DNA of 64,000 nt. It comes from Phoronis australis (Eukaryota > Phoronida > Phoronidae). The stretch spans positions 393,126 through 457,125 of the forward strand of contig NMRA01000258.1 of NCBI GenBank assembly GCA_002633005.1, read 5' to 3'. A program made the position numbers and the translations under genes. The notes beneath the pieces were generated by a model. That model saw nothing but the letters and a program-made list of their open reading frames with translations. It was not told where the DNA came from and ran no database searches. This document shows positions 36,401-48,706 of the stretch, in pieces (position 1 is the stretch's first letter; each line of letters opens with the position of its first letter).

Positions 36401-37887
36401 CCTTTGCTTTAATGAAACATTATGAAGTTATGTTCACATGAGTTACCCTAGAAAAACTCGCCCCAGTCACTTGACTGCCCAGCTTGCACTTAGCAACAAA
36501 TATGGAGCAAACAGGATTAGACTCCCAATAGTATGTAACTAGGCAAGTGTGCAGCTGGTATAATTACTTCCGCCATGCAGGTTTGCGTCCACACAATGAC
36601 CAGGTGCTGAGGCAAGTTACCCCAAAACAAATTACCCTGCGTGGATATTGTGAGTAAGTTGTCACAGGTGTGTCAAGTTCCCCCAGCACAAATAGCGTCC
36701 ACACTGCTACTGAACCTAGAGACAACTTCTTTCCAGGAGTAACTCGTGGTGTGGACAGAGCTTACACGACTTATTGACTACGGTACTTTCAAGACATCTG
36801 CAGACCTGGACAAGTTCATGAAATTTATAATGGCATCAAAAAGCGCATTCCACCAAATACCCACTTTAAAGTAAAACAGTGGACTGTGCATCCTACTTCC
36901 TTATCTCTGTGATTGCTTACCGTAGTCAAATAAACACAACATATAGCCACGATGTGAATGTGAAATAGGTTGAAAACAGCCAGATGTCTTTAAGAAAGAG
37001 TTTTGTAACGAAAATGATTCGCCGCAAATCACTGAACCGTGTCTAGTAAGTATCGTTTCGGTTTCGTGGTGTTGGGGAATAACGCTGCATGATGGCTATG
37101 TGAGCCCCCAAGGTACATCATAAGTGCAAAGGTCACCTATTGGCAGATTTTTTGTTTACGCATTTACAAGTTATCAATAAATGTTTTACAGCACTTTGTT
37201 TATAGCATAGTTTATGTTAAAACAGCATTGTCCCTTAGTTCCCGCTATGCATCAGCATAGTTAGGCGCATCCAAATCTTTAACCATTACCTGTTAAAACA
37301 ATAGACCCGGACTTTTTAGATATTCAAGTGACATCAATAAGCAATTATTACATTCAAGAACTCACCTGAGGAGACAGGTACCACTGTCTTCTGAAAGTTT
37401 GAAAGGGGATTTTCCAAAGCAAAAAATAGTAGGCTACGGGATTCCCATGACTGACTTTCTTGGTCAATACTCTCCACCTGCAGTACACTGATCCACAACC
37501 TGTTCTACACATCAGAGATGTGACACCTGGTTAACTTCAGCACTTAAAACAGTCTGATACTGAAGGTAGCTGGTGACGAGAATCATACACCATGTTTTTG
37601 CTATTTTCAGAGGGTAATGAGGCCAGTATTTCACCCCAAAATCGGGGCATCAAGGTCACTGAACTAGTTTGTAACCAACTACCAACACTTCCTGAATATT
37701 TCATCAAAATCTGTCCTTATGGTACAGTAGAATCTCACCTAATTTCAGACAAAAAATGATAAAAGTTATTGCTGAAATTGAGCCTTTTCCATTTTCAAGG
37801 GCTTCTAACATTATTGAAAGTGACCCTATTTTTCAAAAATGTTTTCTTTTGATAGCTATGGTGAAGAACATGGATATGACACAGCAT
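33444..37887. other. Intergenic (or far 5' SHOC2 intron), mostly featureless
   Basis: No conserved protein recognised. One small ORF at 35116-35346 is listed separately. A possible degenerate trace of the 145-bp repeat family lies near 35450-35630. Confidence 0.5.
35116..35346 (+). CDS. Candidate small membrane-anchored protein (weak)
   Basis: ATG in good context (AACAATGG) opens a 76-codon frame. It has a basic start (MARFRNYYQRRIIYENKEAM), a Ser/Thr-rich middle, Pro/Ala spacing (SPATPAPLPA) and a C-terminal hydrophobic segment (LLAIVVIFLPISIL) that could be a tail anchor. The region is less AT-rich than its surroundings. The opposite strand is also open for 64 codons (35136-35330), so the coding strand is uncertain and a chance frame is quite possible. 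It is not recognisably the BBSome protein BBIP1, which neighbours SHOC2 in human. Confidence 0.2.
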   Translation: MARFRNYYQRRIIYENKEAMSSSTGGSLSHTVTISHSADNSLMRQQSPATPAPLPALLAIVVIFLPISILNTGVGF

Positions 37888-38004
37888 CATTCTGCTATTG
37901 TATCATTCTGCTATTGTATCATTCTGCTGTTGTATCATTCTGCTATTGTATCATTCTGCTGTTGTATCATTCTGCTATTGTATCATTCTGCTATTGTATC
38001 ATTC
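37888..38004 (+). repeat. 16-bp tandem repeat
   Basis: About seven copies of ATTCTGCTATTGTATC with a single A/G variant. The hydrophobic ORFs across it are translations of the repeat. Confidence 0.9.
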
Positions 38005-38899
38005 ATGAAAATAAGAGAAAATGAAATTTTACCATGTCCAAAATTGGTGAGACGTTACCAAAACCTTTCAGTGTTGAACTACCATAGATATATTTCAACC
38101 ATCTACCAATGCATATTAATATGGAAAGCAGAAAAAACTCTGTTTTTTCAAACATGGCTGAAGATTTATAAACATGGCTCAGGAATATTTAAAAAGTACC
38201 GAGCTCCATATGTTGAACTGAGAGAATTCTACCTAATTTTATCATTTTACTGAAAAATTACAGTGACATGCTAAACAAGTGAGTCATAATACAAAAATGT
38301 AAATGAAAATGTAACCACAGTAACAATGTACAAAGTTGCACAACACAAAAACCTGGCGTGCAGTTTCACTCATGTTTGGACTTTTGCCAAGGGAAAAACC
38401 CTGTATTCACAGGCACTAAACCCATAGGAGATTTGAATAAAGATGAACAAGGAAAGGGCTGTGAAACATACATTGACAAAACATGCTTGAAGATGACAGA
38501 GATGATGGTCATCACCATCACAACAATAACTTTAAAAAAATGGCGCTGCCCGGCAAAGTTTTTTCAAATTATAACACAATATGGCTGAACACTGACAAAA
38601 TGTTTTTTCAAAATTTTCAACAAAAAGAAACAGGAAAACTTGACTTCATCATTTCCAAAGTTTCTATTGAACAACTGTTATCAAGCGACACATAATGAAA
38701 TCCGAGTATTTGTCACAATACAGTTAGCTTTTGAAAGTTGGAAAATGTCGATTTTGGCAATTATTTTTGTTCGAATTTTAGTGAACTTTATATGTAAAAT
38801 CACTTTGCATCCATTTTCAACTAACAGAAATAGGCTTCAGGATGCCCACAGGATGGCATTTGCCCAAATTTGAGAGATGAGAAAATGTGTCCCATGGTA
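38005..38899. other. Intergenic, nothing recognised
   Basis: Several moderate chance ORFs but no splice sites, domains or composition change. Confidence 0.45.
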
Positions 38900-39290
38900 T
38901 GTATCTTGTGAACAACTAACAAAGGTATCACAGCCATATGGCTACGGTAAACATTGAACAAATGATGAACAACTAACACAGAGAAATTACAGCCACATGG
39001 CTATGCTAAACATTGAGCAAATGTTGAACAACTAACACAGATAAATCACAGCCGCATGGCTATCGTAAATCTTGAAGAACAAAGAGAAATCCCAGCCACA
39101 TTACTGTGATAATCAAAGGATGAACAACTAACACAGAGAAATCACACCCATATGGTTACCTAAACGTTGAAAAAACATTGAACTGAAAGGGAAATTACAG
39201 TCACATGGCTACCTTGATCAAAGGGTGAACAACTGACACAGAGAAGTTGCAGCCATATGGCTATGGTAAACTCTGCAGCTTAGTCCACAT
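38900..39290 (+). repeat. Degenerate tandem repeat, roughly 50-65-bp units
   Basis: Six to seven diverged units, each with GAACAACTAACACAGAGAAA followed by CACAGCCATATGGCTA and GTAAAC. Unit length varies through indels, so it is older than the other arrays. Confidence 0.8.
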
Positions 39291-40077
39291 CGTGGTGAGT
39301 AAAGAAAATTGTCAAATCGAGTAAAAAACCCTTTTTACTGCAGTGCAATATACCTACAATAAAATTAAAAGTTATGTAAAGACCCCAGGGAAAATGTCCA
39401 CATTTGACTAACTTCCAGATATAATACCTCAGAAATGGCTGTTCAGATTCCTATGAAACTCTCACATTCTATGGTTCATGCACAGTTCAAGGTCAACAAC
39501 TGCAGCTTTTAAAATGCATGAAGGATATGATAAAATGCGACTTTAATGATTTTTCTTAAAAAAATCAAAAAGTTGCGTGAAAAGAAAATGAAACGGTAAC
39601 CTAGAAAATTGAGCATTTTTCAGAATTCATCTTGTACATGTATAGAACATGAAATTTGGTCGTGTTAGTGACCCCGTCTTTTTGATATCAAAGGAACTTT
39701 TTCTGCTCTTTTTATCTAAACACATGGTCATGTTATACAATTAGGGACAGTTTATTAATTCTATAGGCTTTCCACTTTCAGAAAATACATACTTTCACTA
39801 AATTAAAATCTACAGTTTTGTATATATTTGACTAAATTCACAGACATGTCAATAGGATCCTATATAATCTTAAATGAAATTCTTAATATTTTGGTGATGT
39901 TTAGCTTCTGAAGATGAAAAATTGAAGTTCTGGCTATTATTATTATGTAAAATTGGAATATAGTTTGTTATAACATACTAATACAAAGTCTTAGCAGTCT
40001 TAATCTTTCACTATGGCAAAGTTGAACATGTACTATGAAGTATGTAAACAACAGTGTATGTACACTATATATATACC

Positions 40078-40080
<3 letters not shown>

Positions 40081-40108
<28 letters not shown>
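40081..40108 (+). repeat. (TA)14 microsatellite
   Basis: Uninterrupted TA dinucleotides, preceded by a shorter TATATATA stretch at 40067. Confidence 0.95.
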
Positions 40109-40111
<3 letters not shown>

Positions 40112-40804
40112 ACCACTTCTAGGAAATGCCTTTTGTAGTTCCTCAGGCGTAAAAATCATGTGACAATCAAAACCAGCGGTTGAACTGTCTTGGTGTATCA
40201 TTGGAGGGACAGATTTTTAACTCTTAAGAATTCAACCAGAACCACATTCATTTTAATTCTCTTTGATTTGCAAGACAATTATCCACTTCATGTGGCCTGT
40301 GCTGTGAGAAGTCCAAGCTTGCAAGCAGGATAATATAATGCACAGGACCTCAGATGTAGAGTAGAAACAGAGTTCGGGCAGACATAAGAAAGGTTGCTTC
40401 TGGTGTCATTTTTCGCGAACAAGTCTTCATACATATTCTAACTTTATACCAACATTGAAAGAAATTTAACTTAAGCACTCATTTCTCAATTATAAGACCA
40501 TCCCAAACATATCAGCTTTGTAACGGAAGCTTTAAGCCCCCTAGCAAAATGCTTTCTAATGCACAGATTTGGGCTAGTTCAACGCCACAGTTCCCGCAGT
40601 CAAACGGACAGACACCTTATTGGGTACTAGGTTCACAAGAGTGGCAAAAGCGCTAGTGTTTTAGGCAGACAGAAGAGATGCCAACGAAGGGGTAAATTTC
40701 ACCAGAAGTTTGTTTCCTCAACACAAAAACCGGTGTCGAAACATGTTCAATCTCTTAACATAAATAGATTGACGTAACGATATAACGAAGGTCTCTTTCC
40801 TCTG

Positions 40805-40889
40805 CAAATGTGTATGTACCCTTTGAAGTAAGTGTTCCCACTTCAAAAGTGTGTACCCTTTGAAGTAAGTGTTCCCACTTCAAAAGTGT
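40805..40889 (+). repeat. Duplicated hairpin-forming unit (2 copies)
   Basis: Two tandem copies of a roughly 38-bp unit. Each is itself an imperfect inverted repeat (CTTTGAAGT...ACTTCAAAAG). Confidence 0.75.
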
Positions 40890-41009
40890 TAACGAAAATG
40901 CGAGTAGTTTTGGTGTTACTCAAACCTCCTGCAACGAGTTGCAAACCTGACCTATGCAGCAGTTCACATTAGTAACGTGTTTAAAGTGTTTTCTCTATTA
41001 TTAGTTTGT

Positions 41010-41640
41010 ACACTAGTGTACGAACTATTTTTCCCTTTAAAGCTTCGTGTACGAATTAATAGACGAAATAGGCTGTATGAACTATTAGAGAAGAAAGTCG
41101 AGTATTCGAATTATTAGAGATAAAGATCGCCGATAACAACGAGTACAACGACAGCCTCTGAGATGGTGGTTTGGCAATGTGAATTATAACAACAAGTAAC
41201 AAATTATTTTCCCGGGTGATGGATTTACTTCAAAATATAATACTTGAACTCTTTGTCACTTTATTTTATTCTGGAAATGCCATTTGGTGACACACTGGAA
41301 AATCTTATCGCTATTTCCACATTTTCTGTTGCAAAAAATGTCAATTTGAAAAACGACTTTTCGAGCTCTATGCTAGCGTAGTAAAGCAAATAACGGATTC
41401 CGGTCACCTGAATAGAATTGGCGCTTACTGATTTGTGTTCTTTTATAAGAATGAAAATTTCCATTTTACCGATCCAAAAAGCTTGTACGAATTATTTTTT
41501 CCGACGCAAATATGTACGAACTATTTTTCCCTCGGACACCTACTGTATGAACTATTGGAGACAAACAGCATGTTTCAAGGGTCCTGTACGAACTAATAGA
41601 GTGTACGAATTAATAGAGAAAACACCGGACTGGCTTTTTG
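41010..41640 (+). repeat. Region with about nine copies of GTACGAACTATTAGAG-type motif
   Basis: Variants of GTACGAAYTATTAGAG or GTACGAACTATTTTTCCC occur near 41013, 41048, 41073, 41102, 41483, 41512, 41552, 41584 and 41600. Between them (41157-41290) is sequence shared with 30280-30475. The arrangement resembles sub-terminal transposase-binding repeats of a large non-autonomous element. Confidence 0.55.
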
Positions 41641-42716
41641 CAGCTAACGAAAGTGCAAGAAAAAGCACAAGCATTATAGCCAGCATTAGATCTGGTTAAC
41701 GGTCTATGCGGAGGCTATCATTTTTTGTAAAAAACTTGAATTACACTCCACACTAGGATTCCAGTTTTTCACCAGAACCACACAGAGCTAGCATGCTATG
41801 CAATGAAACAGGTCCATGTAACATGGACAGAACTTTGTGCTCCTATGACATCAGTTGTTAAGGTAGACACTTTCTGCTCTAAAACAGCAAAGTTTCATGT
41901 CTTGTTGAACCATTACTATAGTCTATGGTTGAACACTACCCCAGTGCACCTGAACCAGTGTTAAGCTATTCCCAAGCTCACGCAACAGCTTAAACATACT
42001 ACATAGAAACTTTGAAAACTGTTACCATTTCCAAGAAACAATTACAAAAACTACAGCAATCCACTATAATTATGTGCCACAAATCAAACCACAGATCTCT
42101 GTCTTGTGCGGAAACTTGTCATGACAACAGCCATCAACACCAACACAGAAATAAAGCGTCTCTCAGTTACAAGCAAGCAAATGAAGAAAGAAAGCCCCCC
42201 TCCCCCCATGTATTATACATCACATGCTCTCGCCAAGACCACTGGTCTTTACTGGATCAGATGCAAGAGGATGGCAGTGCTGACCAGAAGAATCAGTAGA
42301 TGATCTGCAAACATCAAGGATAGACAAGAGCGACCCAGATATGTATGAATGAAGCAACCAGAACTGATCCAGGGCTCAATAAATGCCTGATGTTGTGAGG
42401 TCACTGACCTCTGTCATAGGTACATGTCCAGACTAGAATCATTTACAATCAGTGGACATAAGCTTTACCTACATGATACAATTGTGGTACATAATTGTGG
42501 GACTATGCCATGATTATGGTGCAAGACACTGTAAATTGAATTGATGCTATTTTGGGGAGCCTGGTATTGTTGGATAGGAGCAGTCATGGTTCACCTCAGT
42601 GCACAGTATTGTTTGAGTGATCCACCTAACCCTTTCTTATTTCTTAAGGCTTATCTATAACTGACAAAACCAAACCTATGAGAAGTGGACTAATACCAAA
42701 AACCCTGCCAGGTTGG

Positions 42717-43172
42717 TAGTTTTTGATTTATCCTAAGGTTATCTAGGAGTATGACCTTAATAAACAACCTCAACTCTAAGTCAAATATCGAAAAAGAACT
42801 ATGCTTTGTCAACCATATTATAAGTATATATTCTCTGGAAGGAGGAAGATCAAGGATTCTAAAAATATGCTTCTTACTCTCTGTCGTTATTATTGTTAGA
42901 TGAAAACGATTTTTAATTTTTGCTTGTTCACTTTGTTCACGTTTTATGAAAAGTTAACTAGCAAGTTTTGCTATGAATGTACCTTTCTTGCACATAAAAT
43001 TTGACTTAATAAACTCATATTAGTAATACGCATATTTTTAAAATCCTCCATCTATCATCTTTCAGAAAATATATACTTTTAATTGTTGACAAAGCTTAGT
43101 TTTTCAATATTTGACTTAGAGTTGAGGTCATTTATTTCATAGATAACCTTGAGTGATTTTTTTGGCAAATTT
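42717..43172. mobile_element. Foldback MITE with about 70-bp inverted repeats
   Basis: Left arm (42717-42797: CCTAAGGTTATCTA, CCTCAACTCTAAGTCAAATAT) is repeated inverted at 43103-43172 (ATATTTGACTTAGAGTTGAGG, TAGATAACCTTGAG). The interior is AT-rich and related to the degenerate repeat at 39360-39900. No coding capacity. Confidence 0.7.
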
Positions 43173-43695
43173 TACCTTGATGCACGATAATTCAAATAGG
43201 TCATGGAAAACACTGAATGATGGCGGCATCTTTTTTCCAAACAGGTCACAATGTTTCCAACAGGGCGTTGACCATTCGTAAGTGCTGACAAACAGGTCAC
43301 AGTGACAAGTTAAAATAAATCTTAGTCACATGCCAAAAATAGCACGCAATGACTGAACAGCAAGCTCGTGAGTCTGTACGATTTGTCGAAGCAAAATCAG
43401 ACACGTTAGAAGTTATCCTGAAAAATTGTGTAGTAGCACCTGTCTACACGAGTGCTGTATACAATAACGAATATCTGACGGTGTACATACATAATTGTAG
43501 AGTATTCTACATCGCCCATAACTGCATTTTGCACACAAACCACTCTCCTCGCAGTTTTCCCACGTCTCTATATAGACTACATAGTCATCCCCACTTCTCT
43601 ATACAGACTACATAGTCATCTCCATTTCTGCCAAAAATCATCACATATTCACGATGTATTCAATCCTGTCATACCCAGTAGAGGAACGCTGGTTA

Positions 43696-43855
43696 GAGCT
43701 ACAATAGGTACCACCGAGCTACAATAGGTACCACCGAGCTACAATAGGTACCACCGAGCTACAATAGGTACCACCGAGCTACAATAGGTACCACCGAGCT
43801 ACAATAGGTACCACCGAGCTACAATAGGTACCACCGAGCTACAATAGGTACCACC
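43696..43855 (+). repeat. 20-bp minisatellite, exactly 8 copies
   Basis: Eight identical copies of GAGCTACAATAGGTACCACC. Perfect identity suggests recent expansion or gene conversion. Confidence 0.97.
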
Positions 43856-44532
43856 CTAGGTACCGATTGGCTCCAGTTGCATGCAAATCATGCCACAAAG
43901 CTTTCATGATGGAAACATGCTAATAACAATGCATCTGTTTCTCCAATGTACAATGTATTTTCATCCAAAATATCACTAGATAAAAAACGTGACACCATAA
44001 AGACCATAGGTTTTAAATATTGATACCTATTAAGAAGTAAACATAGCATTAAAAGTAGTACTTTATATATCCAGACTTCGAACCTGCACATTTGTTTATT
44101 CATTTGATTTTGTTTATTTTTCATAATTCACAAATGATGAACAAGTCAAGTCAGTATATATAAATATCAAAACATGGTATATAAATACATTGATATGTTC
44201 TAGCGTTGATATTGCCATAACTAACAGTAATCCTGTAATTTCAGCGTCCTCTGCAAGAGATTGACGAATCTCCCTGTAGTTCAAACGCAACGCATTGGTT
44301 TTCAAATTCTACGCAAGCCAAATTCATCACCACAAAACTGAAAGTCGAGGCAGTGGAGAACACTGAATTAAGTCATCTAAATTATCCGTAGATGAGAACC
44401 AGTTGCTTCAGAGTAACGTCCATTATTCAGTAGAAGTAACTGAGTTTCAATAGCTGTGTTCAGGCCACCTAAACCCAGTTGTAACTGATAACTGTTCCGT
44501 AATTGATACCATTCATACTGACAGTTAAAAGG

Positions 44533-44716
44533 GTTGTAACCCTAGTTAGTGGTTTTAGTCGTCAGGTTGTCAGTGCTAGTTGTAACCCTAGTTAGTGGTT
44601 TTAGTCGTCAGGTTGTCAGTGCTAGTTGTAACCCTAGTTAGTGGTTTTAGTCGTCAGGTTGTCAGTGCTAGTTGTAACCCTAGTTAGTGGTTTTAGTCGT
44701 CAGGTTGTCAGTGCTA
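44533..44716 (+). repeat. 46-bp tandem repeat, 4 copies
   Basis: Four identical 46-bp units (start GTTGTAACCCTAGTTAGTGG, end GTTGTCAGTGCTA). A diverged precursor of the unit lies just upstream near 44466. Confidence 0.95.
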
Positions 44717-44834
44717 ACTCTTTTCCACTTAGGTCAGTTTGTGCCTTGATGCACCTTTGTTTACAGAGAAATTTGACAGTAGCACCACCACCTACTGAAA
44801 TAACTTTTGGGACTGCTATGTTCAAACTGACTTA

Positions 44835-45155
44835 AGGCCCTTTCATACTAAAGTCGACGCATCGATGTTTTGGGAAGTTACGATCAGTATGAACGGTTAA
44901 CTTCGGTCCTGGATCGAAGTTAACAGTGCCAGTTAACTTCGCTGTAAACACGTGGATTTAGAATGTTTCCTAATTGTCACATAAAAATCTTTGCGTGCAC
45001 GCGATGCATCAGCACTACCTTGTGATTAGTTCAATGATGACAGCATCACCTGCCGTTAACTTCCAATGTCCGTTAACTACAGAATGGTTCATTTAACTTC
45101 ACAGTTTACATCAAAACTTTGCTCAGACCGGAGTTAAGTCTGTATAAAAGGGCCT
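44835..45155. mobile_element. MITE with TTA target duplication (321 bp)
   Basis: Ends AGGCCCTTTCATAC and inverted GTATAAAAGGGCCT, flanked by TTA (44832-44834, 45156-45158). The interior repeats GTTAACTTC in both orientations at least five times. The 3-bp TTA duplication suits PIF/Harbinger; the termini differ from the GGGCTGTTCC family, so it is a second family. Confidence 0.75.
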
Positions 45156-45353
45156 TTACAATACTTATAATCACTTACCCTGAGAATAAAAAGTAATTCT
45201 GGAAATATTATTATCAAGTTACTAGATTTTGGACTCAATTTATACACAATAACAAATAGTTGGGCAGTTAATGTGTAGTTGGTTTGACTTCCATATAATT
45301 CAGACGAGACTAAAATGCATGGACCTCAGACTAAAGCAAGTTACAGCTTTTCC

Positions 45354-45477
45354 AGCACTGGTCGGATACAGGGGATCCTGATCAGAGAAACAGGCAATCA
45401 CTGCGGAATAACGGGCCCATTACTCAGTGGATTAACCTGTAGGTTTCTCTAAATCAGGTTCGATATCCGGCCAGTGC
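45354..45477. repeat. Short foldback with tRNA-like boxes
   Basis: Left arm GCACTGGTCGGATAC...GAGAAACAGG pairs with right arm CCTGTAGGTTTCTC...GATATCCGGCCAGTGC. The right half contains ACTCAGTGGATTA and GGTTCGATATCC, resembling the A and B boxes of a tRNA promoter. It does not fold as an intact tRNA that I can draw. A tRNA-derived SINE head duplicated as a palindrome is one reading. Confidence 0.4.
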
Positions 45478-47142
45478 CGCTTTGCCAAGTTTTCAAAACA
45501 AAAAATCCAATTTAAGGTTAACCAATTACTTATGAAACAACTGTGTTGTTGCAGGGATTAGAAATTCCTTAGATTTTGCTGACTACAGAAACCTAACCCT
45601 CATTCATTTTAATGAAGTTTACTGCCTGTTTAGCTTTTAAGTCCAGTTTAGAATCACTAATGAACTTTGATTGTTCAGTTTTAGCTTTAATTGTCAACAA
45701 TGACAACAAAAAGGTGTGAAAGGAAATAAATTAACAATCTTTACCTATATTATCTTGAATACAACTTTACTATGCGCCATTGACAATGCCGGGCGAATGA
45801 ATCACCAGTCGTCGGTGTGTGTATGTGTGTGTGAGTTCCGATGTCAAACCGAGGCAATGCTACTCGTAAACTCAGCAGAGATCGACACCCTGTCACTTTC
45901 GACTGCTAGAATTTAGAATTATGCACAGAGAAGGTTAAGAGTACATACCCAAGCACTGTCCAGAGACACAGATCTCAATTTTGCTTCAGCTGAATTTTAC
46001 AAAAGCACACTCGATTTGCAAAAATATCAGATAATATTTGCTCATTTTTCGTGAACAGCACAATGGAAATAGCAGCTGCGCAGACGGAAGATGCGCATTA
46101 TCCGATTCCCTGGATATGACGTCAGATATGTCGGAAAGTGACAGATGTCGTCAGATAACTGCGCTGATATTCAATGGGTGGCGAGAACATTCAATGGAGG
46201 CTGACTTTTTAGAAACTTCTGGCCTCAACACTTTAGGATGCTTAGGATTCCATGTCGACGTGTGCACTCAGTAGGGTACAATGCAAAAATGCCGCAAATT
46301 CTGGCTGTCCACTGAGAGACTATATGGAAAGGCCCGCTGGTGGTAAAAGTGCTGCTGCCATACCTCAGTCAATTTGTGACGCTCATGTGTATTTGTTTGT
46401 ACCTTTATTTACATGTACCGCTCTGGCCACCAGTATTCGGACTTGGTCCAAAAATCCCCAACAAATGTTTATTGAAATTAAAAATACTGAAATGATAATA
46501 AATTACTGACCGTGACGACCACCGGTCGTTAGGGTACAATTCACTTTTAAAAGACTATACTAGGAGTGCTCCGAAAACCCCGAAAAAATATTTATTTTCT
46601 TGAAAAAAAATATAATGTTACTTCTTTGGTGAAGTCGACCAGTTTGTGCTACGTGTCACAGAATATAATTTGTGGCCCTTGCTAATTAATAGACAATAGA
46701 AAGAATGGATGATACTGAATCGACGATTACTCACTTAAGATAACAATGAAAATTGTTTTACCAGGTTGTACTTATATGCAAGTATCTTAAATTCTGCTAG
46801 CTCTAACCTCTACAAAGTACATATTTTCTGAAAGGTGAATAAATTTCCTATCAAAATTTATTATTCTTATTCGCTGATCTTTATTTTTTTAGTAAAAAAT
46901 TGACTTTGCATGCACACATGACACCCAGTCTAAAATATAGGAGGGCTCGAATTTTTCGGTATGCGGAACTTTTACTGAAGGAATGGACTAAAAAAACGGG
47001 GTCGCTAGGTTCAGGCCCACGGTTTGTGCAACCGCGCCGAATTACCGTGAATTTTGTGGACTTTTGTCTCGTTTACCGGACTTTTTGTGTCACTCGTTTG
47101 AGCCTCCCGCCCCCCCCCCCCCAGGTGGGCCCATGCTTTGAA
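45478..47142. other. Intergenic, no gene recognised
   Basis: Includes a short TG-rich stretch near 45814 and a 13-base poly-C run at 47110-47122. Several ORFs of 60-85 codons are present without splice signals or domains. Confidence 0.45.
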
Positions 47143-47430
47143 CAGAGATTTTAAAGAATTGTTCCTCCAAATTGGTCTTTGGTCAACATGTTGATAACGA
47201 CATTTTGGAGGGAATCGTGTTTCAGATTTTTGAGGTGGGTCTTAGTTTTTTAATTATCCACTTTTAGAGAAGTTTGAGCAAAAACTGCCGTTTTCTTGAT
47301 GTTATAAGGCTTCTTTTCGAAAAACTAGGACTTATTTCAAAAACCTGAGACATAGTTCCTTAGAAAATGCTATTATCAACATGTTGACAAAAGACCAATA
47401 TGATTGGAGGAACAATGTTTTTAAAATCTT
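47143..47430. mobile_element. Foldback MITE (about 288 bp)
   Basis: Left arm GATTTTAAAGAATTGTTCCT continuing through ACATGTTGATAA (47197) is repeated inverted at 47371-47430 (TTATCAACATGTTGAC, GGAGGAACAATGTTTTTAAA). Arms are about 55 bp; the loop shows no coding potential. Confidence 0.7.
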
Positions 47431-47832
47431 TCAGAAAATATATACTTCTTACGGATTACAACTCGAACGAAACCCCAGTTTGGCGAAGTACACAAAAAGG
47501 TCCGCATCAGAGAAAAGAAAACTCCGAAATAAAGAAGAAAACGAGACAAAGGTTCACTAAAATGCTGGAACTACCAAAAGTTGACGAATGCACAATTCGC
47601 TCTAGTGAACGCGCACCGTGAATCATCTATCTACTATCTATCTTTCCAGCCGGGGTCAGCGCTTAACACTGGCTCGCAGTCACGGATCCTGAACTGGCGC
47701 ATGTTACAAATTAAGTGCTGTGGTGAGGTGTGTATGTACAAGAGTCTAGTGTGAGGGTGCAGTGCAGTGTGCATGGAGTGCAGTGATAACTAATATAGAG
47801 GAGGGCTGTCTGAAAGTGATCCAGAGAGGCAG

Positions 47833-48188
47833 CACCGCAATTCAATGACGTGAGCACCGCTGAGGTATTCCAGGAGGCTGTCGTGGACATTACCAGCAAT
47901 ATTGAAACCGTGAACTGCGCATGCGCGAAAATCACTCAGTTAGCCCCCTTCGGGATACATGGGATTCGCAGAAAACACAGCGTGAGGGTCTTATTTATGA
48001 ATGAATCACATTTGCCGATAGCACATAACATAGATAAGTATTTTGTTAAAAACGTGGCCAAGTTTCAGCAAAATTGGAAAAAATTTTATGTTTAACATGG
48101 TATGGCCAAAGTTTTGGCTTATTTTGTCGCTTNCACCGCAATTCAATGACGTGAGCACCGCTGAGGTATTCCAGGAGGCTGTCGTGGA
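47833..48188 (+). other. 55-bp exact duplication around a single N (likely assembly join)
   Basis: The 55 bp at 47833-47887 (CACCGCAATTCAATGACGTG to GTCGTGGA) recur exactly at 48134-48188, immediately after an N at 48133. The flanks differ after the repeat. A one-base gap placed exactly at a repeated overlap is typical of two contigs joined without merging, or of two haplotypes. Confidence 0.75.
47915..47927 (+). promoter_or_regulatory. NRF1-like site
   Basis: CTGCGCATGCGCG contains the palindromic GCGCATGCGC core bound by NRF1, common in CpG-type promoters. It is about 770 bp upstream of the plus-strand ATG at 48691, in a locally GC-rich stretch, so promoter function is plausible but unproven. 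Confidence 0.35.
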
Positions 48189-48690
48189 GGGGAACAGAAG
48201 GAATTTTGGAGGTATGCTGTGCGGCACTGAGGAGTCATGAAGTACATGCTATGGCATCTGCGTGTTGTAAAAGGTCCACATTCTCAAAAATTCGAGCCCC
48301 TATTTTTTAGGCTGGGTGCGCGCTTATAAGCCTACTTTTATTTAGTTACTTTGGTTCCCCACTGAGAGCCGCCGGGCTGCACGTCAACGTTTACCATGTT
48401 GTTGCTGATAAGTTTTACTAAGATTATATTTTATATATGTGCTGCGTGGGTTTAATCAGATGTTTTTCATATAGTAATATATATAGCTAATAGCAGAGAC
48501 CATATTCGTCTGAGCGCACCTCAGTACTGCCAGGCTCCATCAGGCAAGTAAAACTAAATCCACCAGAGGACTCTGCTCCCGAAAACACCTAGCGGTTGTC
48601 TTACAAAGCAAGTTCCTTTCTTTTCCACGAGTTGTGTTAAAAGTGTTATTATAGGTTATTACCAATTTTACTGTTGGATGACGTACAGTC

Positions 48691-48706
48691 ATGAGCTGGA
48701 ATCAAA
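48691..48706 (+). CDS. Exon 1 (16 nt coding, start codon)
   Basis: ATG AGC TGG AAT CAA A then GTGAGT. The start is chosen because only this 16-nt piece gives phase 1 and the sensible join MSWNQNYSYSG with the next exon. The intron that follows is about 4.5 kb. Confidence 0.75.

Noticed and set aside
37756-38253. 165-codon ORF with a hydrophobic repeat
   Set aside because: The hydrophobic part is the 16-bp tandem repeat read in frame, and there are no splice signals or homology.
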